Source of the DNA: Tritrichomonas musculus | Taxonomy: Eukaryota; Parabasalia; Tritrichomonadida; Tritrichomonadidae | NCBI GenBank assembly: GCA_039105265.1 | Contig: JAPFFF010000012.1 | Span: 248,001-312,000 of the forward strand | Direction: 5' to 3' | Length of the DNA stretch: 64,000 bases | Shown: piece after piece, positions 11,001 through 20,008 of the stretch | How positions within the stretch are numbered: position 1 is the first letter of the stretch | Layout: each line of letters starts with the position of its first letter | Position numbers and translations under genes: made by a program | The notes under the pieces: generated by a model | What the model was told of the DNA's origin: nothing | What the model saw: the letters and a program-made list of their open reading frames with translations, nothing else | Database searches by the model: none

Positions 11001-11313
11001 ACAATCTGCAAAAAAAAGGAAAAACAGAAAATGCAGCAGCTTTTTTGAATGTAAATTTATTAAAGTTTTTATCCTTTTGAATTTGTGAATGAATATAAGG
11101 GCTCAAACTAGAGATAATTTTTTGATTTATATTAAAATGCATATCACCAGCAATCAATTCGAAATTTTTTGGTAATCTATCAATTATTAATTGAGTCATA
11201 GAGAGATGAAGATTATTAAGAAAATCCGAAGAACGACGATAAGGATTAACTATTTGTAGATTATAATATTTGGTTGCTAGATTTGACATATAATATGGTA
11301 CTCGGTGGAACAT
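5020..11313 (-). CDS. Giant BTB-like/ankyrin-repeat protein with Asn-rich linkers
   Basis: A 2097-residue uninterrupted protein. Residues ~45-130 (ELIAGDMHFNINQKIISSLS onward) resemble the degenerate BTB/POZ-like head of trichomonad ankyrin proteins (DUF3447 type). The rest is a long array of divergent ankyrin repeats, with phrases such as TPLIIAATINKKVKIVKALA, TPLIVFAAYNNNTNLIKMI and KTPLTLAIISGNDLLFRIL. Between repeats are low-complexity linkers encoded by AAT/AAC-rich microsatellite DNA (positions ~6000-6290, 7960-8060 and 8500-8770), rich in Asn, Glu, Lys and Asp. No membrane segment. Likely a protein-interaction scaffold; partner unknown. Its ATG lies ~120 bases from the divergent HEAT-repeat gene, and the shared promoter holds a GTTAACA palindrome. 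The low-complexity tracts probably vary in length between strains. Confidence 0.88.
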   Translation of the reverse strand: MFHRVPYYMSNLATKYYNLQIVNPYRRSSDFLNNLHLSMTQLIIDRLPKNFELIAGDMHFNINQKIISSLSPYIHSQIQKDKNFNKFTFKKAAAFSVFPFFCRLLEGKEVNFDNESLILLKKLLKELQINFTKRDRFSYSVRSRQNQFGLIIPRRDNCFAISFTLEFFKSFEKKFIISTRHYQYECTIPNIFISDLLYRKVKEIEESAGNDNSKDSKGKYNYFYDVDDEYSEYKKGFLLFTDFNASNYSSAQFDFDILLKVANDFEITFLPPLIHKLFERRAFVDKKLSEYDFTESIKLMNYLLTFEEKDTDNVYEYLQQSIWTKDNDHLKELAFCISYASSIRLNRILPLCDLSSRLGSKFLTYLDFVLYYKSSEYSKFKLPTRYYHHNMYSLANNFGNELYNRKILLTKLKLNQHARIPIFQDKNNERMHHGYRSYNRYSKYAPYHQVIFQFNKSEDVFKRIIYLDDIDKLKTIFDIQIFSQKPSKSDINYFTFAIFCGSVKCYKFLRSLNMYSYELGLNDLSIAVQGGNYEIAQLIYNDPCFDGSSIDPIYVFPKKFNMFNDLSGKNKNSSFCKKIIKNQNEQESKENVNDISKKKDDINDNNDTKEKRSIVEMEYDGIISCHNKHLYDQKFFESHCECLSIAIKSNNFEVVKMCKDLIADLNHGAILEDLLYNGFIDMFFFILSLQPDVDEALIQLNNNSFEESPNLIYFAATTGSVRAVRFLYEHAKKFKGNNSNYFNKYSTINFDLIFSIATDNADLDMIQYIIDECGYKPPYNSIAQAIKKNFFPGKTSFAEFFYKRKLTPEAWMPVILEIVATGNTESSFEILKEISLEIQKETERIKEEHENEEKTNKESKTNENISKESKNEENENNNSNENNNDISNNDKEGNNNEKIENNNVNNSDNLNNDGNDNGNDNNNQNDNNNNNNNNNNNINDPDNYKFMIKNIDSAFERAFLLALTYGRKNNIEFLSKFNMENIDNYRLSSVIQYATSTCHLRSLYTFLNSISNYNERLNLAKAGLIQALDTVRHPAVKFFIVFDKKILDDDKILIELMINGYTSDFINTILRKSHKRKINRIKSKSENTNKNKDSNTNNEKNENNNNNFNDNDKLTEENVNNEDDEDEDVKYTGNEDDADDFEEIDYLKKIDLSKLSFEEIDQYISKAVSLERRNNEDILRLLLSQDLFNPNHYICKAISSHNYRAFKILLEYFTPRNPIIASAINESFFTLCDSEILKSENKRSKNDFSIEGNIVDTAININVNDPYGTTNPIYTSHYYNDFSQSAYGVFDDDFTFNRKSKKIEKRSKKKIFIIKDDNDVKKIFNDKEISEDEIIDTFLNFHDIDVNYSSNSTPLIIAATINKKVKIVKALANHPDIDLNATDKDSLTAIMHALKIGDKEIFDILYYNPKIKINKLTFMNRSALSFAVLGLPEVVPFILSNENIKKLNDNKNFELFDAEKSHAEVAAAAAFSQNNFDLFSLILKCDFDINRHFTIRPKKLYSDESHYIGNPREIFGYGFHESIIKKQKALPKNYSERNLLEIIAIFGQSTSIPFLRLVVNHPRFVDIENKHQDNDNDDDLPVLPSDVVNAAIMKAAENPFQNAEMMKALLHIGGHDVNYSIEKTPLIVFAAYNNNTNLIKMIISSPEYDVGYRKLREKPLLYKKRKKISIMFNNKEDQSKHKENESESPSNDSAQDNGNNNNNNNGIKENANDKTKNNDNNTNNDNIGNTDNNNENNRNINNSNKNVNNNNDKNNNGNNNESRKENESNNDQNNTDESEESEYDEKSLALIKNVDLNDTKNPRIYFSAQTHAAFCIALFMNNISSVKLLMDLVDVNDYAPSNIRYPCSASNLENSDRDSRRSMRLWGDDTYDLSDYQNYDDFNDDFYSFNDPFYSEKKSKYGLDSKLRVVKINNYDGICGINGIDSSNISNITKVINNNGSFFNNGDSTINLAGKTPLTLAIISGNDLLFRILDNKNELDLNKPNRDGSLPIFYSLKSPSMNHDIFLSGSFNANVTDLNGETVLMKLLKSEDLHSCWLYLKRDDIDLMKVDNRGNSVRSILDKKGVDTSELGKNPTNEELLAFVRKYVDGNEFHRFL

Positions 11314-11386
11314 TTTCGATATTAATTAAAATAAAATCTAGAATCGATATGCCAACAAATTGAATAATATTTGTTACTAAAAAAAG

Positions 11387-11407
11387 GTTAACAAAATTTC
11401 TGTTAAC
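11387..11407. promoter_or_regulatory. Palindromic motif GTTAACA-N7-TGTTAAC
   Basis: A perfect 7-bp inverted repeat with a 7-base spacer, in the divergent promoter of the ankyrin gene (73 nt from its ATG) and the HEAT-repeat gene (24 nt from its ATG). An identically spaced copy occurs at 51640-51660. Its form suggests a binding site for a dimeric factor; that is inference. Confidence 0.5.
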
Positions 11408-11431
11408 AGATAATATTGTATTTGCAAATTC

Positions 11432-12991
11432 ATGTCAAATACAGCTAACTTCGATTTTACTATATTCGATAAAGCTATTAGTCCGAAACAAGATCAACAG
11501 CTTGAATTTATTAGTCATATTCCAGACATACTTAGTACTTTTCCAAATGAGTGGATCGAAGGTCAATTTGTACCCTTTCTAACTTCTTGGCTCCCAATTA
11601 ATGATTCAAAAATTGTTTCAGCACTTATTCCTTTTGTTACACAAATTGCATTTTCTATCAACTCACTTGAATCTTTATCTCCTCTTGTTGAAGCTATTGT
11701 GAGTGGAAATATAAAAGATAATAATAAAGAATTAGCATCACAAATATCCAAGATTAAGATTTCAAGATCAACTACTAGCTCAAAATCCGACTCACAATCA
11801 ATAACATCCTTATCACTTCTATCATTTCTTACAAAATTGGCTGGCTCACGTTTTGACTGTGTTCGTGCATTTGTTCCTCCATTAATTTCTTCATTAAAGC
11901 GTGATGAACAGCAAAAAACAATTGTAACATCTCTTGTTTATGATCCTTCTTTCCACGTTCGACTTGAAATAGCAAAAATTATTCCTAAACTGAAATCAGA
12001 TACGCTATCTAGCCAAGTTGCTGTTACTTTAGCAAACGACCCTGAAGGCCAAATTAGATCTATAGTCGCAATAATCTCAGTCAAAAAATCCTTTTTTATT
12101 AGTAATGTTTTACCTAAGTTAATTTCTGATGACGATTGGTCAGTTAGAGCATCTGTTGCTCAAGAACTATCAAACAATAAATCTTATGATCTTACACTCG
12201 GCAATTGCATTACTCTAGCAAAAGATAAGGTATGGCAAGTCAAGTTATGCGCTTTGCGATCGATGGCATATATCATAAAAAAATCAAAAGACATCAAAAA
12301 TAGTATAAATGAAATCTTGAATCTTTTGAAAGATATCATCAAATTCCCTCAAACATCTCTTAAAAATGCTGTAATTGATGCTTATCTTTCATTATTCAAA
12401 AAAGTTACAAAAAGTTCAAATGATACAGCTTTGAATCTTAAAGATATAAACGATTTTATTACAAATTTCATCATAAGCCAACCACCTCAATCCAAATTAC
12501 ATTTCCTTGAAAAAATAGTATCAAGTTCAAAACCTCAGAAAATTTTGAATCAAATTAAGTCAATCTTATTTAATATCGTCAAATCTCTTGCTGAAAACGA
12601 TCAATGGAGAATACGAGTTGGCGCAATTGAAATACTACAAAAACTGGATCTAGATGATGAGCAAATAAAGCAGTTTTCTGCTCTTTGTTTGCAAATGATG
12701 AAAGACGATTGTACTCCAGTTCGTGAAGCGTCAGCCAAACAATATGCATTATTCATTCTTTCTACAAATTTCAACGGAAAACTACCTAAAACTGTTACAG
12801 AGCTCTCTAAAAGCGATACTTTCAGGAAAAGACAAGCAGCAATTTTGATTATGAAAACAATTGCATTAAGTCAAAAAATTTCACCAAATCCATACAAAGA
12901 CTCAATGAAGTCGTCGATAAAGAAGTTTTTAAAGGATAGCTGTTCTAATGTTGTTTGTTATGCTCAATGCGCAATTGAAGAAATTCAATAA
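11432..12991 (+). CDS. HEAT-repeat protein, PP2A scaffold (A/PR65) subunit-like
   Basis: A 519-residue all-helical protein built of ~39-residue HEAT repeats carrying the PR65 pattern of a Val-Arg/Lys turn between helices: FHVRLEIAKIIP, WSVRASVAQELS, WQVKLCALRSMAYI, WRIRVGAIEILQKL, PVREASAKQYALF. This spacing and wording (DDDWSVRASVAQ, NDQWRIRVGAIE) match the A subunit of protein phosphatase 2A, which holds the catalytic C and regulatory B subunits. PR65 is usually about 590 residues with 15 repeats, so this copy is shorter and its first ~100 residues are divergent. Another PP2A factor, TAP42, lies at 46745-47635. It might instead be a more distant HEAT protein. Confidence 0.75.
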   Translation: MSNTANFDFTIFDKAISPKQDQQLEFISHIPDILSTFPNEWIEGQFVPFLTSWLPINDSKIVSALIPFVTQIAFSINSLESLSPLVEAIVSGNIKDNNKELASQISKIKISRSTTSSKSDSQSITSLSLLSFLTKLAGSRFDCVRAFVPPLISSLKRDEQQKTIVTSLVYDPSFHVRLEIAKIIPKLKSDTLSSQVAVTLANDPEGQIRSIVAIISVKKSFFISNVLPKLISDDDWSVRASVAQELSNNKSYDLTLGNCITLAKDKVWQVKLCALRSMAYIIKKSKDIKNSINEILNLLKDIIKFPQTSLKNAVIDAYLSLFKKVTKSSNDTALNLKDINDFITNFIISQPPQSKLHFLEKIVSSSKPQKILNQIKSILFNIVKSLAENDQWRIRVGAIEILQKLDLDDEQIKQFSALCLQMMKDDCTPVREASAKQYALFILSTNFNGKLPKTVTELSKSDTFRKRQAAILIMKTIALSQKISPNPYKDSMKSSIKKFLKDSCSNVVCYAQCAIEEIQ

Positions 12992-13309
12992 TAATGATCA
13001 TATTATTTATAATATAATTATTGTGTTTTGATTTTTATTTTATAGTAAATATTAATTGTTAATTTTATTATTATTAGATTTTTTTTTAATAAAAAATGCG
13101 TTGTTCAACTAGCCATATGTTTAGTCTAGGAACTTCAAATCGATAATTTGTGCATATTATAATTTCTCGAGTAAGATAATTATTCATTTTTCAGATATTT
13201 TTTTTTTTGATTTATTAGAAATATGAGCAAATAATAAGAGAATAAAAATAGTAGATAAGCAACTAGTGAAATTTTATGAAAAAAATAAAAATAAAAATAT
13301 AAGTATTCT
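12992..13309. other. Intergenic between convergent genes
   Basis: About 320 AT-rich bases between the stops of two convergent genes. Nothing beyond A/T runs. Confidence 0.5.
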
Positions 13310-16219
13310 CTAAGTGCTCTCTTCCATAGATAAAATTTTCTTTTCAAGAGCGCGGATGATATCAGGATTCAAGACAAACTCAACCTTTGCATGAATTCCA
13401 CTTAAAGCGAAGTAAAGTTGGTCAGCAATTTCACGGACATGCTGTAAGTGAACAATATTATTAACAGTTTTGTAAGATTTGTCTGAGACTAGAACTGCAA
13501 AATTCTTGATAGTAGAAAAATGGCCTTGGAAGCTTGGAATATAGAACCAATTGTTTGAATTTTCATTGTTATATACTTTCTTAATTTCGGCTAGCGTATC
13601 ATCAGCAAACTTTTGATCTTTCAAGTAAGGTTCTATCTTTGTAAGAATTTCTAATTCTTTAGTATCTTTTGCCAAATCTACTTTAAGTTGTTTAAAGTCT
13701 TTACTTTCAAATAAAGCAGTTATGATAATATCGAAGAAGAATAAGTTAAACTTATTTCTGGCGATCTTGGCAATCCTAAGCCATCTCTTAATTATAGTTA
13801 GTTCATTGCTATCATCATTTTTATTCTTTGATTCTTTAGGCTTAATTTGAAGTTTAATGAATTTAATGGTGTTATTTTGCAAGTCAATCATTTCTTCTAT
13901 ATAATGTGATTTTTTATCTATTCTATAATTCAAGACCAAATCAACTGCTGCTAATTTTTGATATGTATTAAATTGAATGAATGCGAACAAATTGTAAAAA
14001 TCAATATCAGAAAGTGTATTCACATCAACAAGAGAAATTTTGTCAATTTCTTTTTCTTTAAATGACATACTTTTCTTTGTAACGAGAATATCTGGTTTCC
14101 TATCTTTTTCTTCAATTTTTGTGTCAATGAACATGGCACCTAGTGAATATGATGCTTCTTTTTCTTCTCCTTTCTTTAAATATGTAGATTGCCTCTTCTT
14201 CTTTGAGTCTTTTGGATTAATATCAAAGCCAAGTAGGCTTTTAAGCTTTTGAGAATATTCAGTTGGATTACCAATTTTATTATCAGCTAATTTGAGCAAG
14301 TTTTTGACATCTTTCTTAATTGATTCTGATACTGGATGAACTTTGATCAAATTATACAAAAATGCAAGTCCTCTGTTGATCACATCTTCTACTGTAAGAG
14401 GTTTCTCTTTAATATATGGAAGGAGTTTGTTGTAAATGTAAGGATGATCTTTATCACACAGTTGAACCATTTCTTGAGGAGTATGCTGGCCAACAGTGTT
14501 TGGGTCAATATTTGCAACATCAGATTTTATTGCAGTATCAATGACTGTGATGATGCTGCTAGCTAACAAAATAATATCAATATATTTACCAATTAATGTG
14601 GCAACAACAAGGGTTCCGGGGTATAATGGATCAATGTTATTTGGATAAAACACTGCATCTAAAGCAAGCTTAATATGCGCAGTTTTAACAATATAAAACG
14701 GAAGTGAAGGCACTCTTACAACAGAAAACATATTGCCTGGCTGCGAATTGTAAAATAGCTGTACATTTGTGATTTTTACATTTTCATTTCTTGAGCTTTT
14801 TACTTGATCAAGCTCTGTTTTAACATCACTTAATAAAAAGTTATTGTATGGCATATCAATGTCATTAAACAGCCTAACTTCCTTCATTTTTGTATTTATA
14901 TCTTTAATTTGTTTTGCTATTTCTTCATTACGCTTTTTCAATTCGGGATTTGAATTAGCTTTTAATAGCTCATTTAATGCACTAATAAAATCAGAAGACG
15001 ACTTTTCATATTCGTTTTCAAGTTTTTTTGATTCTAAAAGTAAATTCTCTTTTTCTTTTCTCTTTTGCTTTAGATCTTTTTCGATCTTATCCATATCCTC
15101 CTTAGTCTTGCTCCTGTATTCTTCACTCTTTTTGATTTCATCTTGAAGTTTCAAATTATCTTCTTCAATTTCTTTAACATCTTTTTTATATTCTTCAATT
15201 TCAGAAGCTAATGACTGGTTCATACTCTGGAACCTTTTAATATCATTACTGATTTTACTGATTTCCAAATCTGTCATATCACTTTTGGTCTTACATTCGT
15301 TGATCTGAGAAATTGTTGAATTTTCGAGTTGAGCAATTTTAGTAAAGCCAACAAGAATTTCATTAATTTTATTAGTTGCGTTATTTCGTACATTGTTAAG
15401 ATCATCAACAGCTTTATTTATCTTTTTTAATGATTTTTTTTTATTATTCTTATCTTTGAATTTGAACATTTTATCTAAATCATCAGTTTGATCAATAATG
15501 TGCTTGGTTTGTTCATCTGTTAAATTTTCCTTATTTTCTAAAAGAATAGAAACATATTGCAAACCTTGCAAAGCTGCCATTTGAGAAACATATCTGGTTT
15601 GTGATGAAGCTATTTTACCTTCGAGATTAGCTATTTCTACCTCATTTTGATATCTATCAGAAAAATGCTTCAATCGCTTATTTATTTTGTCAATTTGCAA
15701 AAAATTGATTTTATTTTTAATTGAAAGAGTTTGTTGACGTGAATCTTGAATTTCATTTTTTGCTTGTTGACGAATTGGTTGAATATCTTTTTGAATAGCT
15801 GCAATTTCACTTTGGAGTTTTAAGCATCGATCAATTCTATTTTCTCTTTGAGTAATTAGTTTTGGCATTGATTCATTAAATTGGATAAGAAAAGAAGCAG
15901 CTGTATTAAGAAGTGATTGCAATTCTGCTGGACTTTTAACTTCACCGATTTCTCTCTTAAATCTTTCGTATTTCAAAGCAGAGTAAAAAGATTGAAGTTC
16001 ATGGAAATCTTTCATAAGCTTTGCTTTCAAAGCATTTTGGTCTTCTTCAATTGGATTTGGATTAGTTTCTTGAGTACCTGCTTGCTGCAAAGATTGATAT
16101 TCATTATAAGTTTGAATAACTTTTTGATATAATTCTGCATATCTTTTCTTTTCATATTCGCACCTATTGTTATATTCAGTTATTTGTTGATTAAGCTTTG
16201 CAATTTGAGGATCTTCCAT
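13310..16219 (-). CDS. Coiled-coil protein, possibly with degenerate RasGEF-like C terminus
   Basis: A 969-residue protein. Residues ~1-450 are predicted coiled coil (long runs of E/K/Q with heptad leucines, e.g. around DVKEIEEDNLKLQDEIKKSE), interrupted near 100-150. Residues ~470-640 are a globular segment with hydrophobic strands. The last ~240 residues (from LSDIDFYNLFAFIQFNTYQK) have a helical pattern that loosely follows the CDC25/RasGEF catalytic domain: an initial D-x-x-x-x-A segment, then IIKRWLRIAKIARNKFNLFF where RasGEFs have their kFi-IA-xc--lxNfn helix, then FYIPSFQGHFSTI where they have P-iPylg-yL. This is a weak match by eye. No signal peptide. Unrecognised otherwise; a trichomonad-specific cytoskeletal or signalling protein is possible. 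Confidence 0.8.
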   Translation of the reverse strand: MEDPQIAKLNQQITEYNNRCEYEKKRYAELYQKVIQTYNEYQSLQQAGTQETNPNPIEEDQNALKAKLMKDFHELQSFYSALKYERFKREIGEVKSPAELQSLLNTAASFLIQFNESMPKLITQRENRIDRCLKLQSEIAAIQKDIQPIRQQAKNEIQDSRQQTLSIKNKINFLQIDKINKRLKHFSDRYQNEVEIANLEGKIASSQTRYVSQMAALQGLQYVSILLENKENLTDEQTKHIIDQTDDLDKMFKFKDKNNKKKSLKKINKAVDDLNNVRNNATNKINEILVGFTKIAQLENSTISQINECKTKSDMTDLEISKISNDIKRFQSMNQSLASEIEEYKKDVKEIEEDNLKLQDEIKKSEEYRSKTKEDMDKIEKDLKQKRKEKENLLLESKKLENEYEKSSSDFISALNELLKANSNPELKKRNEEIAKQIKDINTKMKEVRLFNDIDMPYNNFLLSDVKTELDQVKSSRNENVKITNVQLFYNSQPGNMFSVVRVPSLPFYIVKTAHIKLALDAVFYPNNIDPLYPGTLVVATLIGKYIDIILLASSIITVIDTAIKSDVANIDPNTVGQHTPQEMVQLCDKDHPYIYNKLLPYIKEKPLTVEDVINRGLAFLYNLIKVHPVSESIKKDVKNLLKLADNKIGNPTEYSQKLKSLLGFDINPKDSKKKRQSTYLKKGEEKEASYSLGAMFIDTKIEEKDRKPDILVTKKSMSFKEKEIDKISLVDVNTLSDIDFYNLFAFIQFNTYQKLAAVDLVLNYRIDKKSHYIEEMIDLQNNTIKFIKLQIKPKESKNKNDDSNELTIIKRWLRIAKIARNKFNLFFFDIIITALFESKDFKQLKVDLAKDTKELEILTKIEPYLKDQKFADDTLAEIKKVYNNENSNNWFYIPSFQGHFSTIKNFAVLVSDKSYKTVNNIVHLQHVREIADQLYFALSGIHAKVEFVLNPDIIRALEKKILSMEEST

Positions 16220-16238
16220 CTTTTATCTTATGATTGAT

Positions 16239-16247
16239 AACTTTTTG
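16239..16247 (-). promoter_or_regulatory. CAAAAAGTT word 19 nt upstream of start
   Basis: Reads CAAAAAGTT in the direction of the coiled-coil gene, the reverse orientation of the recurring AACTTTTT word. Assignment rests on position only. Confidence 0.3.
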
Positions 16248-16490
16248 AATGCATTTAAAATTCACATCACCAATTTAAGATAATATTGATATCCAATTCA
16301 ATTTTCAATCTCTTTTTATCTTTTCTTAATGCAGCGATCTATTTTAATATCTATTGCATTCGAATGCGCTAAATTTTATTTTGTATCAATAGACTGGGCT
16401 ATCATGAAATCAGCAAGATAATTATAAATAATATCAAATTCAGAATTGATACGATTTATCTTTTCAAAAGATATTTGGTCGAACTGAATA

Positions 16491-18062
16491 ATGATTCCTC
16501 TCTTTTTTCTCTCAATTGCTTTGAATCCTTATAGAAATATAACGATTGCAGTTGGCGCAATAAGTACCGATCGTAATCCATTTTGGTCACAAAAATTACC
16601 AGGCATTAATTCGTGTGACGACGATGATTATAAGTTTGTTTATGATTATAATCATAACGAACGAAAAACAATCATACCATTTCCAAATACCCTAAATAAT
16701 GATACGAGTTCATTTGAGTTAACTCAATGCAACCAACAAATTAAAAAAAAAATGATTGACACTTTTAATAAGCTTGCGATCCAAGGAGCATTTATCAGAT
16801 TCTATATCGGACAGACAATAATTCGCACAAATTTTTTTACATCATCTAATAATAACAAAGAACTTTTTACACATTATCTTATTTATGTTGATAATACTGA
16901 AAATACAGAATCACCTCGGGCAAAAGTTATTCCAAGTGAGGAAGCTTCTCTAATAGAAAAGCAAGAAATTACAATTAAATTTTCGCTCAAATTCTCAAAA
17001 ATAGATCCTGACGAAACTAGACAAAAATTAAACAAAGAAAAAAGCAATCAACTCAATTTTTTGATAACTGTAGCAGTTTTTATGGTAGTTATTTCTTTAA
17101 TAATTAGCATTGCATTTTATTATAAAAAAAAAGAAAGTCACGACATTCCACTCAGTGAAATATGGAGAATTCCTCCTGATTTACCTAATACATTTCTTTT
17201 TATTATCTTTGGCATGGATATAATTAGCATTTTTATTTACATTATTTTATTAAAACGAGACTGTGATCCTTATGGCTCTTATATTGAAAAAATTGTTTAT
17301 CCGAGTATTCTTGTTCCTATCACCGTATTCACTTTAATTGCCAAAACAATTGGATTAAAACCAGAAATTCAAAATTGGATGTCACCAAGTATTGTTTATT
17401 TTTTTGTTTTTGTCTTAGTTCCGCATATTTATACTTTATTTTATAACATTTTTGGCTCTTTTCGTGGATTTAGTCCATTTTTCATCCTATTCAATGATTC
17501 TTTCTTTTTGATAATGAATTTGATCTTTGTTAATGGTGTTGGACCATCAGCAGCATTGCTGAATCCTCCTCGATCTGTCGATGCTCAAACTGGCCCAAGT
17601 CCATTACAAAAGAAAAATGTCAAATTTATATCAAGAATAATTGATTTCGTCTATGTTTGCTTAAGTGCAGTCTTATTGATGCCAATTACAAGTCATTTAT
17701 TTGAAATATTTTTTGATGATGAATTGGTCAATTTGAAACTTTTTGGAACAATTTTATTCCTATTTTCATCAGTTGCATCGGTTTTTGGTTTGATTAGAGC
17801 ACTTCCGAGAACTTTATATGTCACCGAATCTTGGCAGAGTGGAATTGCCCCATTGAATTTTATTATTGCTTTTATTGAAATGTTTTATGTAGCTTATGTT
17901 GCTTTATTTGAAAGGAATATCATGAATTTTCAAGCAATTCTAATGGTACCGGTTTTCGCGTTGCCTTTATTCTTTTCAATTATAGGAGTAGGAACTGTAA
18001 TGCTTTATCTTACTCCTTTTATACCAATATTGGCAACTTTTTCACAACAGAAATCAACATAA
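16491..18062 (+). CDS. TM9SF/EMP70-like multispanning membrane protein
   Basis: A 523-residue protein with an N-terminal hydrophobic signal (IPLFFLSIALN), a soluble luminal domain (~20-185) and then about nine transmembrane helices beginning with LNFLITVAVFMVVISLIISIA. After the first helix the segment IWRIPPDLPNTFLFIIFGMD sits where TM9SF proteins have the DVFRPP-x2-P-LS-GSG element. The last helices end in FFSIIGVGTVMLYLTP, resembling the SxIGVxGTxMF end of the family. TM9SF proteins act in Golgi/endosomal sorting of membrane cargo. The luminal part is short and the conserved YKD-type signals are not obvious, so this is a divergent member; an unrelated polytopic protein is the alternative. 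Confidence 0.6.
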   Translation: MIPLFFLSIALNPYRNITIAVGAISTDRNPFWSQKLPGINSCDDDDYKFVYDYNHNERKTIIPFPNTLNNDTSSFELTQCNQQIKKKMIDTFNKLAIQGAFIRFYIGQTIIRTNFFTSSNNNKELFTHYLIYVDNTENTESPRAKVIPSEEASLIEKQEITIKFSLKFSKIDPDETRQKLNKEKSNQLNFLITVAVFMVVISLIISIAFYYKKKESHDIPLSEIWRIPPDLPNTFLFIIFGMDIISIFIYIILLKRDCDPYGSYIEKIVYPSILVPITVFTLIAKTIGLKPEIQNWMSPSIVYFFVFVLVPHIYTLFYNIFGSFRGFSPFFILFNDSFFLIMNLIFVNGVGPSAALLNPPRSVDAQTGPSPLQKKNVKFISRIIDFVYVCLSAVLLMPITSHLFEIFFDDELVNLKLFGTILFLFSSVASVFGLIRALPRTLYVTESWQSGIAPLNFIIAFIEMFYVAYVALFERNIMNFQAILMVPVFALPLFFSIIGVGTVMLYLTPFIPILATFSQQKST

Positions 18063-18319
18063 CCTCTCTGTTTTATTTTAAAATTTTATTATCATTAATT
18101 TATAAAGAAATAAAGTTTTCTTATTTCAAAATTTTGAATTACTACAATTAAAATCTAATAAATACATTGATTATGCTCTTGAAATTTCAATATACAAACA
18201 CGAAATATCAGGTTTAATTGTATTGTTTTTTTTCAAAAAATGTATTTCAGAAAAATTGTTAATGTCTTATTAATTTCACCTTATTTTTTGAAAATAAAAG
18301 AAATTATGTCATAAAGTGA

Positions 18320-19957
18320 ATGAGTAAAAATAGATATCTGGTAGTATTCGATTTTCTTTCTCAAAAATATGAAGTCCAATATCATGATGGTATAACAGCG
18401 CGTGAAGTTATTCAGCAAATACAACCACATTTATTTCCAAGCGAAAGAGATATTAAATTTACTCCAAAAGATAACGAGAAATCATGCCACAAACTTAACC
18501 TTTATCAAGTCCATCTTTCGAAAAATGGATCATATGATTTGAGTGATATAAAATTTGTTAATTGGAAAATCACTGCAGCGGAATGCGATAATGAAAAATA
18601 CCATTTTTTTTTATTTCGCCCATTCATTAACGTTTATCTTCCAATATACATTATATTCCCGGAAGAGCTAGAAGCGGAACGGTCGAAAGCTTTTTTAACT
18701 CTTATTTACCCTATCAAAAAACGAGGTATTGTATTAAAAAATTATTTAAAAGACAAAGTTCAACAATACACAAAAGACAAAGCAGAATTTAAGGAACGTC
18801 CGATTAGAGGCTTTATTCTACGATTTTTAAGTAATTCTCATGAATTAGAAGATGATGAATATGTTGAGCCATGGATGAATGGTGAGAAGGTCTTACTTAT
18901 TGCGCGTACTGATAATAACATCAATCAGAACTCCTGCTCACTAGGCAGATTCTACTATATTTCTTATGGCCAAGTTAGTCAAGCCAGAGTAAAATTAAGT
19001 AGAGATATTGAATCTCTTGATTATGATGAAAGATCTGGTCTTACATTAAGTGAAGCAAAGAAAAAATTAATTGAAAAGCATCAAAACGGAAACACTTTTC
19101 CAGATGACAAAGTTATCATTTTATTCAATTCTATTGTTCAAACCGAAAAATTTGCACGTATTGATGATTTATTTAGCGATAATGATTTTTATCAATTTGT
19201 TGTTATTTTTGAATCATCTGATATGAAAATTAATCCAGCAATTCAATCAATACCAAATGAAGAAAAAAGACTTTATAAAGTAGCTGTTCCTGAAGATTCT
19301 AGACCTTATGTTGTTGAATTTAATATTGGAGAAAGGTCTACTCGTGAATTGTTACAAGACATAGTTTCCAATGATGAAGCTAGAAATGAATTAAGTGATG
19401 AAATTGCTGATAATGATAATAATAATTTAATAGACGAATCGGATTCAACAATTAACAGCAATGATGCACCAAATAATAACGTTAATGATAATATTAATGT
19501 TAGGCAAGAGTTAATCCTTAATAATAATACTCAAAAATCAGATGCAAATAGTAGCCAACTGGCTAATAATCAAGCGAAAGAAGAACTAACAAATGAAAAT
19601 AACGAAGAAATAGTTGAAGAAGAAAACAACGATAGAAATAATAATAATACCGATAACGATGACAACAATAGTAATTTTACTACTACTACTTCTAATAATG
19701 ATAATGATAATAATAATATCAATGTTATAAATGTAAATGATAAAGAAAAAGAAAATTATTATAATGAAGAAGAAATTAAAGAAGAAAATCTTCTTGATAT
19801 GTTTTGTTATTATTTCAATGAATTTATGAAAGAACGAGGAAAAGAAACGAGATTAACTCCAAAACCAGGATATTTCAATAATCTCTCAGGAGATGAGAAA
19901 CTACTTATTCAAACGTTCAAAAAATATTACGATCTTTATCGTCACACGAAACAATGA
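18320..19957 (+). CDS. Unrecognised protein with ubiquitin-like folds, paralogue A
   Basis: A 545-residue protein of no family I recognise. The N-terminal segment (RYLVVFDFLSQKYEVQYHDG, then a helix and a LFPSER turn) and a second segment (~225-295, GLTLSEAKKKLIEKHQNG to FYQFVVIFES) have the strand-strand-helix-strand pattern of ubiquitin-like folds. A middle part (~105-195) shares the motif IRGFILRFLS with its paralogue. A 120-residue Asn/Asp/Glu-rich linker (~355-480) precedes a conserved helical tail (LLDMFCYYFNEFMKERGKET onward). It is a tandem duplicate of the gene at 21150-22697. N-terminal parts differ at many residues, while the last ~130 codons and the 3' flank are nearly identical. 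Confidence 0.85.
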   Translation: MSKNRYLVVFDFLSQKYEVQYHDGITAREVIQQIQPHLFPSERDIKFTPKDNEKSCHKLNLYQVHLSKNGSYDLSDIKFVNWKITAAECDNEKYHFFLFRPFINVYLPIYIIFPEELEAERSKAFLTLIYPIKKRGIVLKNYLKDKVQQYTKDKAEFKERPIRGFILRFLSNSHELEDDEYVEPWMNGEKVLLIARTDNNINQNSCSLGRFYYISYGQVSQARVKLSRDIESLDYDERSGLTLSEAKKKLIEKHQNGNTFPDDKVIILFNSIVQTEKFARIDDLFSDNDFYQFVVIFESSDMKINPAIQSIPNEEKRLYKVAVPEDSRPYVVEFNIGERSTRELLQDIVSNDEARNELSDEIADNDNNNLIDESDSTINSNDAPNNNVNDNINVRQELILNNNTQKSDANSSQLANNQAKEELTNENNEEIVEEENNDRNNNNTDNDDNNSNFTTTTSNNDNDNNNINVINVNDKEKENYYNEEEIKEENLLDMFCYYFNEFMKERGKETRLTPKPGYFNNLSGDEKLLIQTFKKYYDLYRHTKQ

Positions 19958-20008
19958 ATCTCTATCTATTATATATATTTGTATATTTTTATTTTTTAAT
20001 AAACTGTT
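19574..20008 (+). repeat. 3' block nearly identical to 22311-22748
   Basis: From GCGAAAGAAGAACTAAC in the coding region through the stop and ~50 bases of 3' flank (ending AAACTGTT), this block matches the second copy apart from a few changes in the ACT/AAT microsatellite, including one AAT triplet more in copy two. Upstream of the block the paralogues are much more diverged. Confidence 0.9.
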